The translations under genes and the position numbers were made by a program. DNA of 36,276 nucleotides from an uncultured Collinsella sp. (GTDB taxonomy: Bacteria; Actinomycetota; Coriobacteriia; Coriobacteriales; Coriobacteriaceae), in NCBI GenBank assembly GCA_902496115.1, contig CABUZK010000017.1, positions 1-36,276 of the forward strand, in the 5' to 3' direction. Below, one piece after another: positions 25,095-33,911 of the stretch (within the stretch, counting starts at the first letter, position 1; the number at the start of each line of letters is the position of its first letter). The notes under the pieces are model-generated. The model was not told the origin of the DNA. It was given only the letters and a program-made list of their open reading frames with translations, and did not search any database.

Positions 25095-26366
25095 ATGACT
25101 GAAAAATTAAAAATTGCTGTCGCCGGTACCGGCTACGTCGGCCTGTCCCTCGCCGTCCTGCTCTCGCAGCACAACGAGGTGCACGCGCTGGACATCGTGC
25201 CCGAGAAGGTCGAGAAGATCAACAACTACGTATCGCCCATCCAGGACGACGAGATCGAGCGCTTCCTGGCTGAGGCCAAGGCGGGGGAGCGCCAGCTCGA
25301 CCTGCACGCCACCGTGGACGTGGCCGAGGCCTACACGGACGCCGACTACGCCGTCATCGCCACGCCGACGAACTACGACTCTGACAGGAACTTCTTCGAC
25401 ACTTCCTCCGTCGAGGCCGCCATCGCCGCCGTGCGCTCGGTGAACCCGGACGCCTGGATCGTCATCAAGTCCACGATCCCCGTCGGCTACACCGCGGGCC
25501 TGCGCGAGAGGCTGGGCGACAGCAAGATCTTCTTCAGCCCGGAGTTCCTGCGCGAGAGCAAGGCTCTCTACGACAACCTGCATCCGTCCCGCATCGTGGT
25601 GGGCGCGCCGAAGGACGACCCCGAGGCCGTCGCGGCTGCCGAGCGCTTCGCCGGCCTGCTCGCGCAGGGCGCGGACCCCGCCGAGCTGGAGCGCGCGAAC
25701 GCCGACGGCTCCAAGGGCATCCCGGAGCTCGTGCTGGGCACCACCGAGGCCGAGGCCGTGAAGCTCTTCGCCAACACCTACCTGGCGCTGCGCGTGGCCT
25801 ACTTCAACGAGCTCGACACCTACTGCGAGGTCCGCGGCCTCAACACCCGCGACGTCATCGACGGCGTGTGCCTGGAGCCGCGCATCGGCAGCCACTACAA
25901 CAGCCCCAGCTTCGGCTACGGCGGCTACTGCCTGCCCAAGGACACCAAGCAGCTGCTGGCCAACTACAAGGACGTGCCGCAGAACCTGATCGAGGCCATC
26001 GTGGAGGCCAACCGCACCCGCAAGGACTTCGTCGCCGACGAGGTGCTGCAGATGGTGTGGGACCGCGTGTACGCCGGCAAGGAGAGGCCGGTCGTGGGCG
26101 TGTACCGCCTGACGATGAAGTCCAACAGCGACAACTTCCGCGCGAGCTCCATCCAGGGCGTCATGAAGCGCGTGAAAGCCAAGGGCGTGCCCGTGGTGGT
26201 CTACGAGCCCACGCTGGACGCGCCGGAGTTCTTCGGCTCCGAGGTCACGCACGACCTGGAGGCCTTCAAGGCCGGCTGCGACGTGATCGTCGCCAACCGC
26301 TGGAGCGACGAGCTCGCGGACGTGGCGGACAAGGTGTACACGAGGGATCTGTTTAAGCGGGACTAG
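25095..26366 (+). CDS. ugd: UDP-glucose 6-dehydrogenase (nucleotide-sugar dehydrogenase)
   Basis: A 423-residue NAD-dependent dehydrogenase that oxidises UDP-glucose to UDP-glucuronate in two steps, supplying an acidic sugar for the polysaccharide. The NAD-binding motif is VAGTGYVGLSLAVLL (about 8-22); STIPVGYT, FFSPEFLRESKALYDNLHPSRIVVG and the catalytic-cysteine motif GYGGYCLPKDTKQLLANY (about 275-292) are diagnostic. ANRTRKDF and the C-terminal UDP-binding domain with FRASSIQGVMKR follow. GAGGAG lies 7 bases before the ATG. Its base composition is far more GC-rich than the genes on both sides, with codon use like the core genome. A related dehydrogenase such as one for UDP-ManNAc is less likely but not excluded. 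Confidence 0.92.
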   Translation: MTEKLKIAVAGTGYVGLSLAVLLSQHNEVHALDIVPEKVEKINNYVSPIQDDEIERFLAEAKAGERQLDLHATVDVAEAYTDADYAVIATPTNYDSDRNFFDTSSVEAAIAAVRSVNPDAWIVIKSTIPVGYTAGLRERLGDSKIFFSPEFLRESKALYDNLHPSRIVVGAPKDDPEAVAAAERFAGLLAQGADPAELERANADGSKGIPELVLGTTEAEAVKLFANTYLALRVAYFNELDTYCEVRGLNTRDVIDGVCLEPRIGSHYNSPSFGYGGYCLPKDTKQLLANYKDVPQNLIEAIVEANRTRKDFVADEVLQMVWDRVYAGKERPVVGVYRLTMKSNSDNFRASSIQGVMKRVKAKGVPVVVYEPTLDAPEFFGSEVTHDLEAFKAGCDVIVANRWSDELADVADKVYTRDLFKRD

Positions 26367-26417
26367 CCCAATTGATTTGTTTTGGGTATGTTGCGCCAGA
26401 AGTAGGAAGAGGTTCGC

Positions 26418-27533
26418 TTGGGTTTCGAACGCACAAAAGTACTTCAGTTGGTTGGCCACCTTGGCTGCGGTGGTGACACGACTGCAATTATGAATGCTAT
26501 ACACGGTTTTAAGGATGACTCAATTGATGTCGATTTTCTTACCCATAGTGGCTGTGATGTTTCTTTTGTTGAGACGCTGCGCAACGAAGGCCATAGGGTC
26601 GTAGTTCTTGATGGCGATTTTCGAAAACTAAAGTTCAAGTATTCCATTGCTGTTGAAAATGCAATTCGAAGTCTTGATACCAATTACGATGTATTTCATG
26701 CACACACTTCTCTTCAGTCTGGCTTGGCTCTAAAGGCGGCAAAAAAACTGGGGATTCCGAAGAGGATTTGTCATTCTCATGTAGGTGCAATACAACGAAG
26801 AACAAGTTTTGCCCAGCGTGCTGTCCTTGAATCTCCGCTTAGAAAAGAGTGCGTACAGAATTCCAGCCTCCTAGTCGCGTGCAGCCGTGCTGCAGGGGAT
26901 TTTCTATTTAAAGATAATCCTTATAGATTGCTTTATAACGGGGTTGATGTGTCTGCCTCGGATTCAGTTTCGAATAAAGACTGTAAATCTTTTCGAAATG
27001 AAATCGGCTGTCCTTCTGACGCGATTCTAATTGGTCAAGTGGCAAGGTTTAGCAGTATGAAAAATCAGCTGTTTACGCTTGACCTTGCAAGGAATTTAAA
27101 GAATTCCGATAAATACTTTTTCGTTTTTGTCGGAGAGGGTTCAAGCTTTAACAAGATTCAAGAAAAGGCAGCTGAATACGGGCTTCTAAATACTTCTTTC
27201 ATTGGTCGACGAGACGATATGGCCTGCATCATGAAGTCTTTGGATTGTCTTTTACTTCCGTCTCTTCCGGGTGAAGGTTTTCCGATGACAATTCTTGAGG
27301 GAGTTTCTGCCGGTACTCGCTGCCTTATTTCTGAGAACGTTACTGAAGAGGTACTCATGCTCGGTCCAGCTTTAGTAACGCGACTGCCTCTTGATGGCAA
27401 GCGTTGGACTGAACAAATTCGCACATTGCATCACAAAGATAAGGCTCAAATAGTTCTCGGTCAAAACGCCATGATTGATAACGGGCTTGATTTAGGGACC
27501 TTTTCCGAAAAATGGGAAAGAATGTACAGGTAA
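26418..27533 (+). CDS. Family 4 glycosyltransferase
   Basis: A 371-residue GT-B fold transferase. The N-terminal domain opens with KVLQLVGHLGCGGDTTAIMN (glycine-rich loop, about 8-27) and includes YDVFHAHTSLQSGLALKAAKKLGIPKRICHSH; the C-terminal nucleotide-sugar domain begins with AILIGQVARFSSMKNQLFTLDLAR and ends with the E-x7-E-like LLLPSLPGEGFPMTILEGVSAGTRCLIS. It resembles EpsF-type capsule transferases. The start is TTG at 26418 with GGAAGAGG 5-6 bases upstream; there is no ATG nearby. AT-rich relative to ugd. The stop is 5 bases before the ATG of the next gene, so they are likely co-translated. Confidence 0.88.
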   Translation: MGFERTKVLQLVGHLGCGGDTTAIMNAIHGFKDDSIDVDFLTHSGCDVSFVETLRNEGHRVVVLDGDFRKLKFKYSIAVENAIRSLDTNYDVFHAHTSLQSGLALKAAKKLGIPKRICHSHVGAIQRRTSFAQRAVLESPLRKECVQNSSLLVACSRAAGDFLFKDNPYRLLYNGVDVSASDSVSNKDCKSFRNEIGCPSDAILIGQVARFSSMKNQLFTLDLARNLKNSDKYFFVFVGEGSSFNKIQEKAAEYGLLNTSFIGRRDDMACIMKSLDCLLLPSLPGEGFPMTILEGVSAGTRCLISENVTEEVLMLGPALVTRLPLDGKRWTEQIRTLHHKDKAQIVLGQNAMIDNGLDLGTFSEKWERMYR

Positions 27534-27538
27534 GAGAT

Positions 27539-28645
27539 ATGGCGATATACCTTTTTGAAATGACCTTTATTGCTCTATTTGGTGCAGTCCTGTGTCGTGA
27601 GACTGAGAAGAGAACAAAACTGTATATTACGTTATGTTTCTTTATGCTAACTTTCGTTGCGGGGATTCGTTCGGTAAACGTTGGAGTTGATACCGAGCAG
27701 TTTTGCAGAGCTTATCAAATGATAGGCATGACGCCTTGGGATAACTTGTTTTCCAGTTTTCGCTATGAGTGGGGCTTTTTGGTTCTTTGCAAGGTGCTGA
27801 ATTATGTCTCTGTGAACCCGCAGCTGTTGATCATTGTCTCAAGCATATTGATAAATGTGCCATTGGGAGTATTTATATTTCGTAATTCTTCCTCTGCTGC
27901 TTTGAGTGCTTTTCTATATGTCGGTTTAGGCTTGTACGCTTCTAATATGAATATCATGCGTGAAGCTATTGCGGTATCTTTTGTTTTAATTGCTTTTGAA
28001 ATGCTTAAGGCAAATCGCAGTTTGCTGTTCTTCCTGTTTGTAGCGATTGCGTCTGGCTTTCATCAAACTGCTCCGTTTTTAGTAATTCTATGGCCTCTAT
28101 GGCGACTTGGATTTAATAGAAAGTCGATCTTGGTTTACGTCATTTTGTTCATGGTAGCGTTTATTTTTGCTCATCAAATATCAAATCTCCTTGCGAGTTT
28201 AGTGGGCAGGGAGCAGCTCTATAACAGTGAGTTTACTGGTAGCAATTATTTTGGCGCTCTGCTCAAGGCCCTTTTGGCGCTGTTTATTGCTGTTATTGTT
28301 TTGAATTATTTTCGAGTTGGGCAAAGGGTTGGAATTCAACTCAGTAACGTTGATCAATTTTACTGTCATATGCTCATGCTTTGGATATTATTTTCAATTC
28401 TTGGTATGCAAATTCAGATATTTAGCCGCCTCTGTATGTATTTCAATGTATTTGCGCTTGTTGGAATTACTTGTGCGCTTAGGTTTATTGAAAACGCCGG
28501 CGAGCGGGTTTTCATAATGTTGTTATTGGGCGTCGTTGCATTAAGTTATTTCATCATTGTTGGCTTATTTAGGCCGGAGTGGCAAGGCGTAATTCCGTAT
28601 GAAGTCGGAGTTGACTTTTCTGACTGCATAATTCTCATGCGTTAG
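27539..28645 (+). CDS. EpsG-family membrane protein, probable polysaccharide polymerase (Wzy-like)
   Basis: A 368-residue polytopic membrane protein with about ten hydrophobic segments. The EpsG-type signature is visible near the N-terminus: FVAGIRSVNVGVDTEQF (Arg-x-x-x-x-G-x-D-T), then YEWGFLVLCKVL and NMNIMREAIAVSFVLIA, whose arginine is characteristic of EpsG/Wzy proteins. It would join lipid-linked repeat units on the outer face of the membrane. The ATG at 27539 has AAGAG immediately upstream; an in-frame ATG at 27512 would overlap the preceding gene by 22 bases and is less likely. Strongly AT-rich, fitting an acquired cassette. The 238 bases after it hold no gene. Confidence 0.85.
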   Translation: MAIYLFEMTFIALFGAVLCRETEKRTKLYITLCFFMLTFVAGIRSVNVGVDTEQFCRAYQMIGMTPWDNLFSSFRYEWGFLVLCKVLNYVSVNPQLLIIVSSILINVPLGVFIFRNSSSAALSAFLYVGLGLYASNMNIMREAIAVSFVLIAFEMLKANRSLLFFLFVAIASGFHQTAPFLVILWPLWRLGFNRKSILVYVILFMVAFIFAHQISNLLASLVGREQLYNSEFTGSNYFGALLKALLALFIAVIVLNYFRVGQRVGIQLSNVDQFYCHMLMLWILFSILGMQIQIFSRLCMYFNVFALVGITCALRFIENAGERVFIMLLLGVVALSYFIIVGLFRPEWQGVIPYEVGVDFSDCIILMR

Positions 28646-28883
28646 CTGGAAAACTTTACGGTGCGCTCGTCAATATCGAATTAACTTAAATTCATTATTA
28701 GAGTATAAGTATTTGCCTTCCGTTGTTGCTTGCGCTGGGGTTTCTGGGCTTATTGGGTTTCCATGTCGAGGTTCTTCCCCTGGATTCGTCTTGCTGTGTC
28801 GCGCTGTTCGACGTTGTTGTATAGATCTCAAATGAGGTTAGAAATTGTCGGCTACGACAAAGATTTGATTAGTGAGGATAGGA

Positions 28884-30023
28884 ATGAATAATAAAGTTAA
28901 AATGGCCATTAAATCCGTGCCAGTCGTCTCTGGTATTGCAAAGGGTTTGAATCGCACAGTGGGGATAACCATTCGTCATGCCGTCCGTTATCCTTCAATG
29001 CGTGAGTTGAACGTCAAACTTGTCAACTCGTTGCAGAAATTGAATGATGCTAATGACATGAGGATCTGGTATTTTGGAGTCCCAATTCATCAGAATTTGG
29101 GAGACCAGGCTCAAAAATTCGTTATCGAAAAATGGCTTGAAAACAATTATCCGATGGCGGAGATTATTAAAATACCGAGTCAAGCGTTTAACGCTGGTAC
29201 TCGTAGAGTTATCCGTATAATAAAGGATTTTATTCAGCCTAATGATTTAATAGTCATGCAGAGCGGTCATACGATGGATGGACTCCACGACGATGAGACG
29301 CCGCATAGGCTTGCTTCAACTTGTTTTCCCGATAACAGAATTATTTTTTTCCCGACTTCAATTCGTTTTAACAGCAAACGTGGTAAAGAATTGGACCGTA
29401 AGGCAATAGGGTCACATGCTAATACTTTGTTTTTGGCTAGGGATGCCGTCTCTGCACAGATTGCACGAGATTTGTATCCTCGACTTGATGTCCGTCTTTA
29501 TCCTGACGTTGTGACCTCATTGATTGGGAAATATTCCTTTGATAACCAGCGCGAAGGTGTATTGCTTTGCGCTCGAAACGATGGCGAGAAGCTGTACTCT
29601 TATGCGGCCATCGATAAACTTGCTTCTGCTCTTTACGGTCTTTGTGATGTTTCTCGGACTGACACTACCGTTAAATGGGATGGTATCGATTTGGACTCTC
29701 ATGATGCTTGGACCGGAATCGAGGGCGTCATCGAATCTTATTCGCAAAAGTGCGTTATTGTTACCGATCGTTATCATGGCACGATATTTGCCCGTATTGC
29801 CGGAACGCCCGTTGTGGTTCTTAAGACCAATGATCACAAGGTTGTCTCAGGTGCCAAATGGTTTACAGATGCAGGGGATAAGGGGATTGTTGTTGCTGAC
29901 AATCTTGAGGAGGTCCCAGGGCTTGTTTCCGATTTCATGAAGCGCTTCCCGGACGGCGTTTCCGCTCCTGCTTTCGCTGCCGATTATTATGATGGTCTGA
30001 AATCCGTTATTGAGGAAATGTAA
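28884..30023 (+). CDS. Polysaccharide pyruvyl transferase family protein
   Basis: A 379-residue protein of the PS_pyruv_trans family (PF04230, as in CsaB and EpsO), which adds ketal-linked pyruvate to sugar residues using phosphoenolpyruvate. Visible features are YFGVPIHQNLGDQAQKFVIEKWL (about residues 55-77; the usual N/GxGDxxI-like strand-turn), NDLIVMQSGHTMDG, and the C-terminal VIVTDRYHGTIFARIAGTPVVVL, which is the most diagnostic motif with its RxH. The ATG at 28884 follows GAGGATAGGA; an in-frame GTG at 28872 is possible. It stands 238 bases after the polymerase gene, so it may have its own promoter (AT-rich stretch 28681-28715), and three bases before the flippase start. Confidence 0.88.
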   Translation: MNNKVKMAIKSVPVVSGIAKGLNRTVGITIRHAVRYPSMRELNVKLVNSLQKLNDANDMRIWYFGVPIHQNLGDQAQKFVIEKWLENNYPMAEIIKIPSQAFNAGTRRVIRIIKDFIQPNDLIVMQSGHTMDGLHDDETPHRLASTCFPDNRIIFFPTSIRFNSKRGKELDRKAIGSHANTLFLARDAVSAQIARDLYPRLDVRLYPDVVTSLIGKYSFDNQREGVLLCARNDGEKLYSYAAIDKLASALYGLCDVSRTDTTVKWDGIDLDSHDAWTGIEGVIESYSQKCVIVTDRYHGTIFARIAGTPVVVLKTNDHKVVSGAKWFTDAGDKGIVVADNLEEVPGLVSDFMKRFPDGVSAPAFAADYYDGLKSVIEEM

Positions 30024-30026
30024 TAC

Positions 30027-31430
30027 ATGAAGAAAAGCTATAAGGCACTTGTAAGCGATGCTGCAGTTTTTGCTGCCGGCAACATGCTTACGAAATTGAT
30101 ACAGTTCTTATTGCTTCCGATGTATACCGCACTGCTTACTACTGAGCAATACGGTATTGGTGAGCTTGTAAACAATACTGCCGAATTGCTGTATCCCCTT
30201 TGCTGCCTTGGTGTCTATGAGGGCGTGTTTCGTTTTTCAATCGATCGGGACTCCGATAATAAGGCCGTACTCTCTACGGGTATCGGTATCGCTCTTTCCC
30301 TTTTGCCGGTTGTGGCAGCTGCGGGAATTTTCGGCTATTCATTTACTGGCTTTGATTACACATGGCAATTGGTCATTCTCTGCTTTATTACTTCCTTTAA
30401 AGTGATTTTCCTTCAATTTTCCAAGGGCATCGGTAAGACTCGACTTTATGCCTCATCGGGGGTTTTGGGCGCACTAACGTTGTTCTGTGCCGGCTACCTT
30501 TTCCTCGGCGTTTTTGGTATGGGCGTAAATGGCTACCTGCTGGCGCTGATTCTGTCGCAGGGCATTCAACTTTTGCTTGTCTTTTTTGGGGCCAAAGTCT
30601 GGCGTTTTGCCAGTATGGGTGCATTTTCAAAACCACTGGCGCGTGACCTGCTGCGTTATAGCCTTCCAATGATTCCTAACGCCCTGGCTTGGTGGTTTGT
30701 TAATCTCTCCGGTCGTTATATCGTTATGTTCTCGCAAGGCGCCGATGTCGCAGGACTATACACAGCCGCTTCTAAGTTGCCTGCGGTGATGAATATGGTT
30801 GTTACCATTTTCCAACAGTCGTGGCAGATTTTCTCAGCACGTGAATACGATGCAAGTGATTCTAGGAGTTCCTTCGGAACAGTTTTTAAGGTCTTTACTG
30901 CATTCCTTTTGTGTGCTGGTTCATTGGTTATTGCACTGACTTTTCCACTTTCGCACATTATGCTTAGCGGTGATTTTTTTGCCGCTTACGTCTTCGTTCC
31001 TTTTCTGATGCTCAGTTCTGTCATTAGTGGATATTCGACTTATTTCGGCACGCTTTACAACGCGGCTAAGAACAACAGCATGATATTTGTGACAACTATG
31101 GTTGGCGCTTTTGTTAATGTGGTGCTTGGCGCTTTGCTCTCTTTTGCGATCGGGGCCTGGGGGCCCATCATTGCTGGTGTTGTTGCCTATGTTTTGATTT
31201 CACTCATGAGGGCTTATGATACAAAGAGACTAATTAACATTGATGTTGACATCCCATATCAGGTCATTGGACTCGGGCTGCTGCTTGTTGAATGTGTCCT
31301 CATTTCATTTGGTTTTGCATTCGCAACTCTGGTTTCTATCGTCTGCTCTCTCCTCTTCATGCTGTTCACGCTATACAGGTATCGGAAGATCGTTAAAACT
31401 CTCTTGAAATCATTGAAAGTAGGACATTAA
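30027..31430 (+). CDS. Wzx-like oligosaccharide flippase (MATE/PST superfamily)
   Basis: A 467-residue membrane protein with about 12-14 hydrophobic helices. The N-terminal AVFAAGNMLTKLIQFLLLPMYTALLTTEQYGIGELV is the typical polysaccharide-biosynthesis (PF01943) opening, and YSLPMIPNALAWWFVNLSGRYIV marks the second half. It would flip undecaprenyl-linked repeat units across the cytoplasmic membrane. A stop-start gap of 3 bases from the pyruvyl transferase and one base to the following F420-type gene shows tight operon packing. GC content rises again compared with the polymerase gene. Confidence 0.92.
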   Translation: MKKSYKALVSDAAVFAAGNMLTKLIQFLLLPMYTALLTTEQYGIGELVNNTAELLYPLCCLGVYEGVFRFSIDRDSDNKAVLSTGIGIALSLLPVVAAAGIFGYSFTGFDYTWQLVILCFITSFKVIFLQFSKGIGKTRLYASSGVLGALTLFCAGYLFLGVFGMGVNGYLLALILSQGIQLLLVFFGAKVWRFASMGAFSKPLARDLLRYSLPMIPNALAWWFVNLSGRYIVMFSQGADVAGLYTAASKLPAVMNMVVTIFQQSWQIFSAREYDASDSRSSFGTVFKVFTAFLLCAGSLVIALTFPLSHIMLSGDFFAAYVFVPFLMLSSVISGYSTYFGTLYNAAKNNSMIFVTTMVGAFVNVVLGALLSFAIGAWGPIIAGVVAYVLISLMRAYDTKRLINIDVDIPYQVIGLGLLLVECVLISFGFAFATLVSIVCSLLFMLFTLYRYRKIVKTLLKSLKVGH

Positions 31431-31431
31431 C

Positions 31432-32649
31432 GTGTGTAAAGTAGAGAGAATTGGTTTACCAGCTCCAGATAATTGCCTTGGTTGCTCGGCATGTGTGGCA
31501 GCGTGCGCTAGGGGAGCCTTGAATCTCGAACAGGATGAGCGCGGCTTCTATCGGCCGTCGGTTGATGATGGGCTTTGCGTTGGTTGCGGCGCTTGCTCCA
31601 GGGCATGTCCTGTTGTTGGTTCGCCAACCTCACGACGCAGGCCTTTAAAGACGATGGCTGCCTGGGACAAGGATCGGGCCCGTCGTTTGGCCGCAACATC
31701 TGGCGGCATGTTTATGCTTCTTGCCGATGCCTTTGTGAGTCAAGGCGGCTGGGTGTGCGGTGCGGCCATGAACGAAAATATGATTGTTGAGCACATTGTC
31801 TCTAACGATATTAATGTCATCGTCAAGATGCGCGGTTCGAAGTATGTTCAGAGCCGTATTGATGCGGCTCTGGCAGACTGTCTTGATTTGCTTAAACGCG
31901 GTGAGAGGGTTCTGTTTTCCGGAACTTCCTGCCAGGTCGATGCGATGCGCAGATTGGCGCGCGGCCGTCTTTCCGCGAATCTTATGACGGTAGATGTTCT
32001 TTGCCATGGCGCTCCGTCTCCCAGGGTTTGGGGCGACTATGTTTCTTATCGTGAGAGGGAGGCCGGAAGTAAGGCTGTTTCTTCACGATTTAGGAAGAAA
32101 GATCCTTCGTGGACAGTATTCAGCCTTGAAATGCTGTTTGAAAACGGGGATAGACGTTCTTGGTGCACTGTGGACGACTATTATCTCCGAGCTTTCCTCG
32201 GTGATTACATTACGCAAAATGCTTGCCATTCGTGTCCCTATACGGGGACTGACCGATTGAGCGATATCACGCTCGCAGATTTCTGGGGCTACGTTTCGGA
32301 GTCATGCGCTGATAGAAATACCGAAGACGGTATTAGCCTTGTTCTTGTTAATTCTGATGCTGGAATGGGTTTGCTTAAATCCGTTGACGGTGTCCACTTG
32401 ATTGACAAAGAGCTTGGCGAGGCGGTTAAGGGCAATCCCCCTTTGAGGACGGTGTTTCCCGCAAATGGCAGGTCCGATGAGTTTTGGGCCGATTATGAGA
32501 AAGGCGGTTTCGATTCTGTTCTTGACGAGTATTTGGGACCGCGTGCTTCTAGTAAAAAGCATCAGCTTAGTCTCTGGTTCAATGATCATGCCTATTTCTT
32601 CCCGGGTCCGCTGCGTCGCGCATTGGTAAGCGCGAGGGGTGGAAAATAG
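31432..32649 (+). CDS. Iron-sulfur protein with coenzyme F420 hydrogenase/dehydrogenase beta-subunit-like domain
   Basis: A 405-residue protein. Two [4Fe-4S] ferredoxin motifs open it: C15, C18, C21, C25 (CLGCSACVAAC) and C49, C52, C55, C59 (CVGCGACSRACPVVG). FrhB-type domains follow: SGGMFMLLADAFVSQGGWVCGAAMNE, MRGSKYVQSRI, VLFSGTSCQVDAMRRLA, VDVLCHGAPSPRVW, and the C-terminal Cys cluster ACHSCPYTG...ITLADFWGY. Members of this family are frequently encoded beside polysaccharide pyruvyl transferases in surface-glycan loci, as here, and are thought to be redox enzymes acting on a sugar; substrate and flavin dependence are not established. No F420 system is needed or implied. The start is GTG at 31432 (no ATG available; AGGA 8 bases upstream). 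Last gene of the locus. Confidence 0.9.
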   Translation: MCKVERIGLPAPDNCLGCSACVAACARGALNLEQDERGFYRPSVDDGLCVGCGACSRACPVVGSPTSRRRPLKTMAAWDKDRARRLAATSGGMFMLLADAFVSQGGWVCGAAMNENMIVEHIVSNDINVIVKMRGSKYVQSRIDAALADCLDLLKRGERVLFSGTSCQVDAMRRLARGRLSANLMTVDVLCHGAPSPRVWGDYVSYREREAGSKAVSSRFRKKDPSWTVFSLEMLFENGDRRSWCTVDDYYLRAFLGDYITQNACHSCPYTGTDRLSDITLADFWGYVSESCADRNTEDGISLVLVNSDAGMGLLKSVDGVHLIDKELGEAVKGNPPLRTVFPANGRSDEFWADYEKGGFDSVLDEYLGPRASSKKHQLSLWFNDHAYFFPGPLRRALVSARGGK

Positions 32650-32693
32650 TCAGGTGGCTATTTGCTTATGGGACATGTAGCGTGTCGGTTTGA

Positions 32694-32725
32694 GGGGTAT
32701 TGGCGAAAGCCGGTGCCCCTTTCTT
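32694..32725 (+). terminator. Intrinsic terminator ending the polysaccharide locus
   Basis: GGGGTATTGGC (32694-32704) pairs with GCCGGTGCCCC (32709-32719) through all 11 positions when G-U pairs are counted, capped by a GAAA tetraloop and followed by TTTCTTATT. It separates the polysaccharide locus from the defence genes. 32726-32855 holds no gene; TTCACT (32780-32785) and TATATT (32804-32809) are a weak promoter candidate. Confidence 0.8.
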
Positions 32726-32855
32726 ATTCGTCGCGGTGTCCACTTCAATAGGGCTCCCGGGGTATTATTGATTCACGCGTTCACTGTCTGGAGCATAACG
32801 TTGTATATTCGCATGCCGATCTGTTAATAGGGTTGGCTAATAACGGGGGATTGTT

Positions 32856-33011
32856 ATGCCGCTGGCCGATAGCGTATTCATTGGTTTAAATATGAGTGGC
32901 ACCACTGAAGATAGTTATCAAGAAGAGCTCGAGTGCCCGCTGTTTGAGCTCGATTGGGCTCGTGAGAACCATAGAGTGTCTTTGGATTATATCGTTTCGG
33001 CTAAGGATTAG
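32856..33011 (+). CDS. Small ORF (51 aa) at the head of the defence genes, possible gene remnant
   Basis: ATG at 32856 preceded by GGGGGA (5 bases) opens a 51-codon frame ending 4 bases before the macro-domain gene. The product begins MPLADSVFIGLNMSG and is acidic (QEELECPLFELDWARENH). I do not recognise it. The strand 'SVFIGLNMSG' is faintly like the beginning of some uracil-DNA-glycosylase-fold proteins, so it could be the N-terminus of a decayed gene; equally it may be a genuine small protein or leader peptide translated before the Thoeris-like genes. Confidence 0.45.
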   Translation: MPLADSVFIGLNMSGTTEDSYQEELECPLFELDWARENHRVSLDYIVSAKD

Positions 33012-33015
33012 TGAA

Positions 33016-33900
33016 ATGCGGATGACTAAACTTATCGACACACTTCGTGTTCGCAGCCATCTTTGGCGAAGCTGTTTTGTTAAATGGTGCGGGGGAGTGT
33101 TTGGGATTTGGGGTGTAGTAGTTTCCTTTATTTCACTAGATGACCTTGGACTAAATAGTACATGCTTAAAGATCATGGCTCTTTTGGTTTTGCTCATTTT
33201 GTCGTGCGTGGGCAGTGCTGCCCACGCCGCTCTTAAGAGAAATAGAGAGTTTTGGTCTTGTGGCAGCTCATCGTTGCAGGCGTGTTATGGGGATTTGTTT
33301 TCGTTTGCAGACGATTTTGAAGGTGGCCATTGTTGTTGCGTGATTCCTGTCAATACGACTTTCGATACTGTAGTCGATAAACCGGGTTCTTGTGTGCATC
33401 CACTCGTTTCGCCATTTAGCCTGCATGGTCTTTGGCTTTCTAAGATGGAGGAGCGTGGTCTGTCTGTTGCCGAGATCGATCGAAGGATTGACGACGCTCT
33501 TGCGGATGTTGATCCGGCGTCCGTTAAGGCAGTTCCTTCTGGATTTCGTGGCAAAACAAATGAGTATCCGGTTGGGACTGTTGTTCCTTTTACCGTAGGT
33601 AATATTACGTACCTGCTTACTGCTCTATCTCAATTCGATAGCCGGAATGTCGCTCATAGCGATAGAGAGAATCTACTTTTGGCTCTAAATGGAATGATTG
33701 AATTCCATGATGGAAACGGTCAGGGTTGTAACTTGGTTATTCCTCTAATGGGTACAGGTTTATCGCGCATGGGTCTAGACCATAAGGGGTCATTCAATTT
33801 AATCACTTCATTTTTAACGCTCCATCGCGACAAATTGACCGGGCATACGACAGTTGTCGTCTACTCTGGCGATGTTGATAAGCTTTCTATCTGGGATTAA
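33016..33900 (+). CDS. Membrane-anchored macro-domain protein (DUF6430), type II Thoeris effector ThsA-like
   Basis: A 294-residue protein with two N-terminal membrane helices (about 24-41 and 51-72) and a cytoplasmic macro-like domain from about residue 80. DUF6430-type features are visible: FSFADDFEGGHCCCVIPVNTTFDTVVD, SPFSLHGLW, EYPVGTVVPFTVGNITYLLTALSQFDSRNVAHS and the phosphate-loop-like IPLMGTGLSRMGLDHKGS. In type II Thoeris, a TM-plus-macro ThsA senses a nucleotide signal (reported to be histidine-ADP-ribose) made by a TIR protein during phage infection and then damages the membrane or kills the cell. The TIR gene follows 11 bases downstream, matching this layout. Start ATG at 33016 (another ATG at 33022); the frame continues upstream without a plausible start. 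AT-rich codon use unlike the core genome. Confidence 0.82.
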   Translation: MRMTKLIDTLRVRSHLWRSCFVKWCGGVFGIWGVVVSFISLDDLGLNSTCLKIMALLVLLILSCVGSAAHAALKRNREFWSCGSSSLQACYGDLFSFADDFEGGHCCCVIPVNTTFDTVVDKPGSCVHPLVSPFSLHGLWLSKMEERGLSVAEIDRRIDDALADVDPASVKAVPSGFRGKTNEYPVGTVVPFTVGNITYLLTALSQFDSRNVAHSDRENLLLALNGMIEFHDGNGQGCNLVIPLMGTGLSRMGLDHKGSFNLITSFLTLHRDKLTGHTTVVVYSGDVDKLSIWD

Positions 33901-33911
33901 GAGGAGCTCGC

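Noticed and set aside
31432..32649. True F420-reducing hydrogenase subunit
   Set aside because: No hydrogenase large or small subunit or F420 biosynthesis gene is nearby, and the context is glycan synthesis; only the FrhB-like domain is shared.
32896..33015. Upstream GTG start for the macro-domain protein
   Set aside because: It would overlap the small ORF and add a non-conserved stretch; ATG 33016 gives a normal N-terminus just before the membrane helices.
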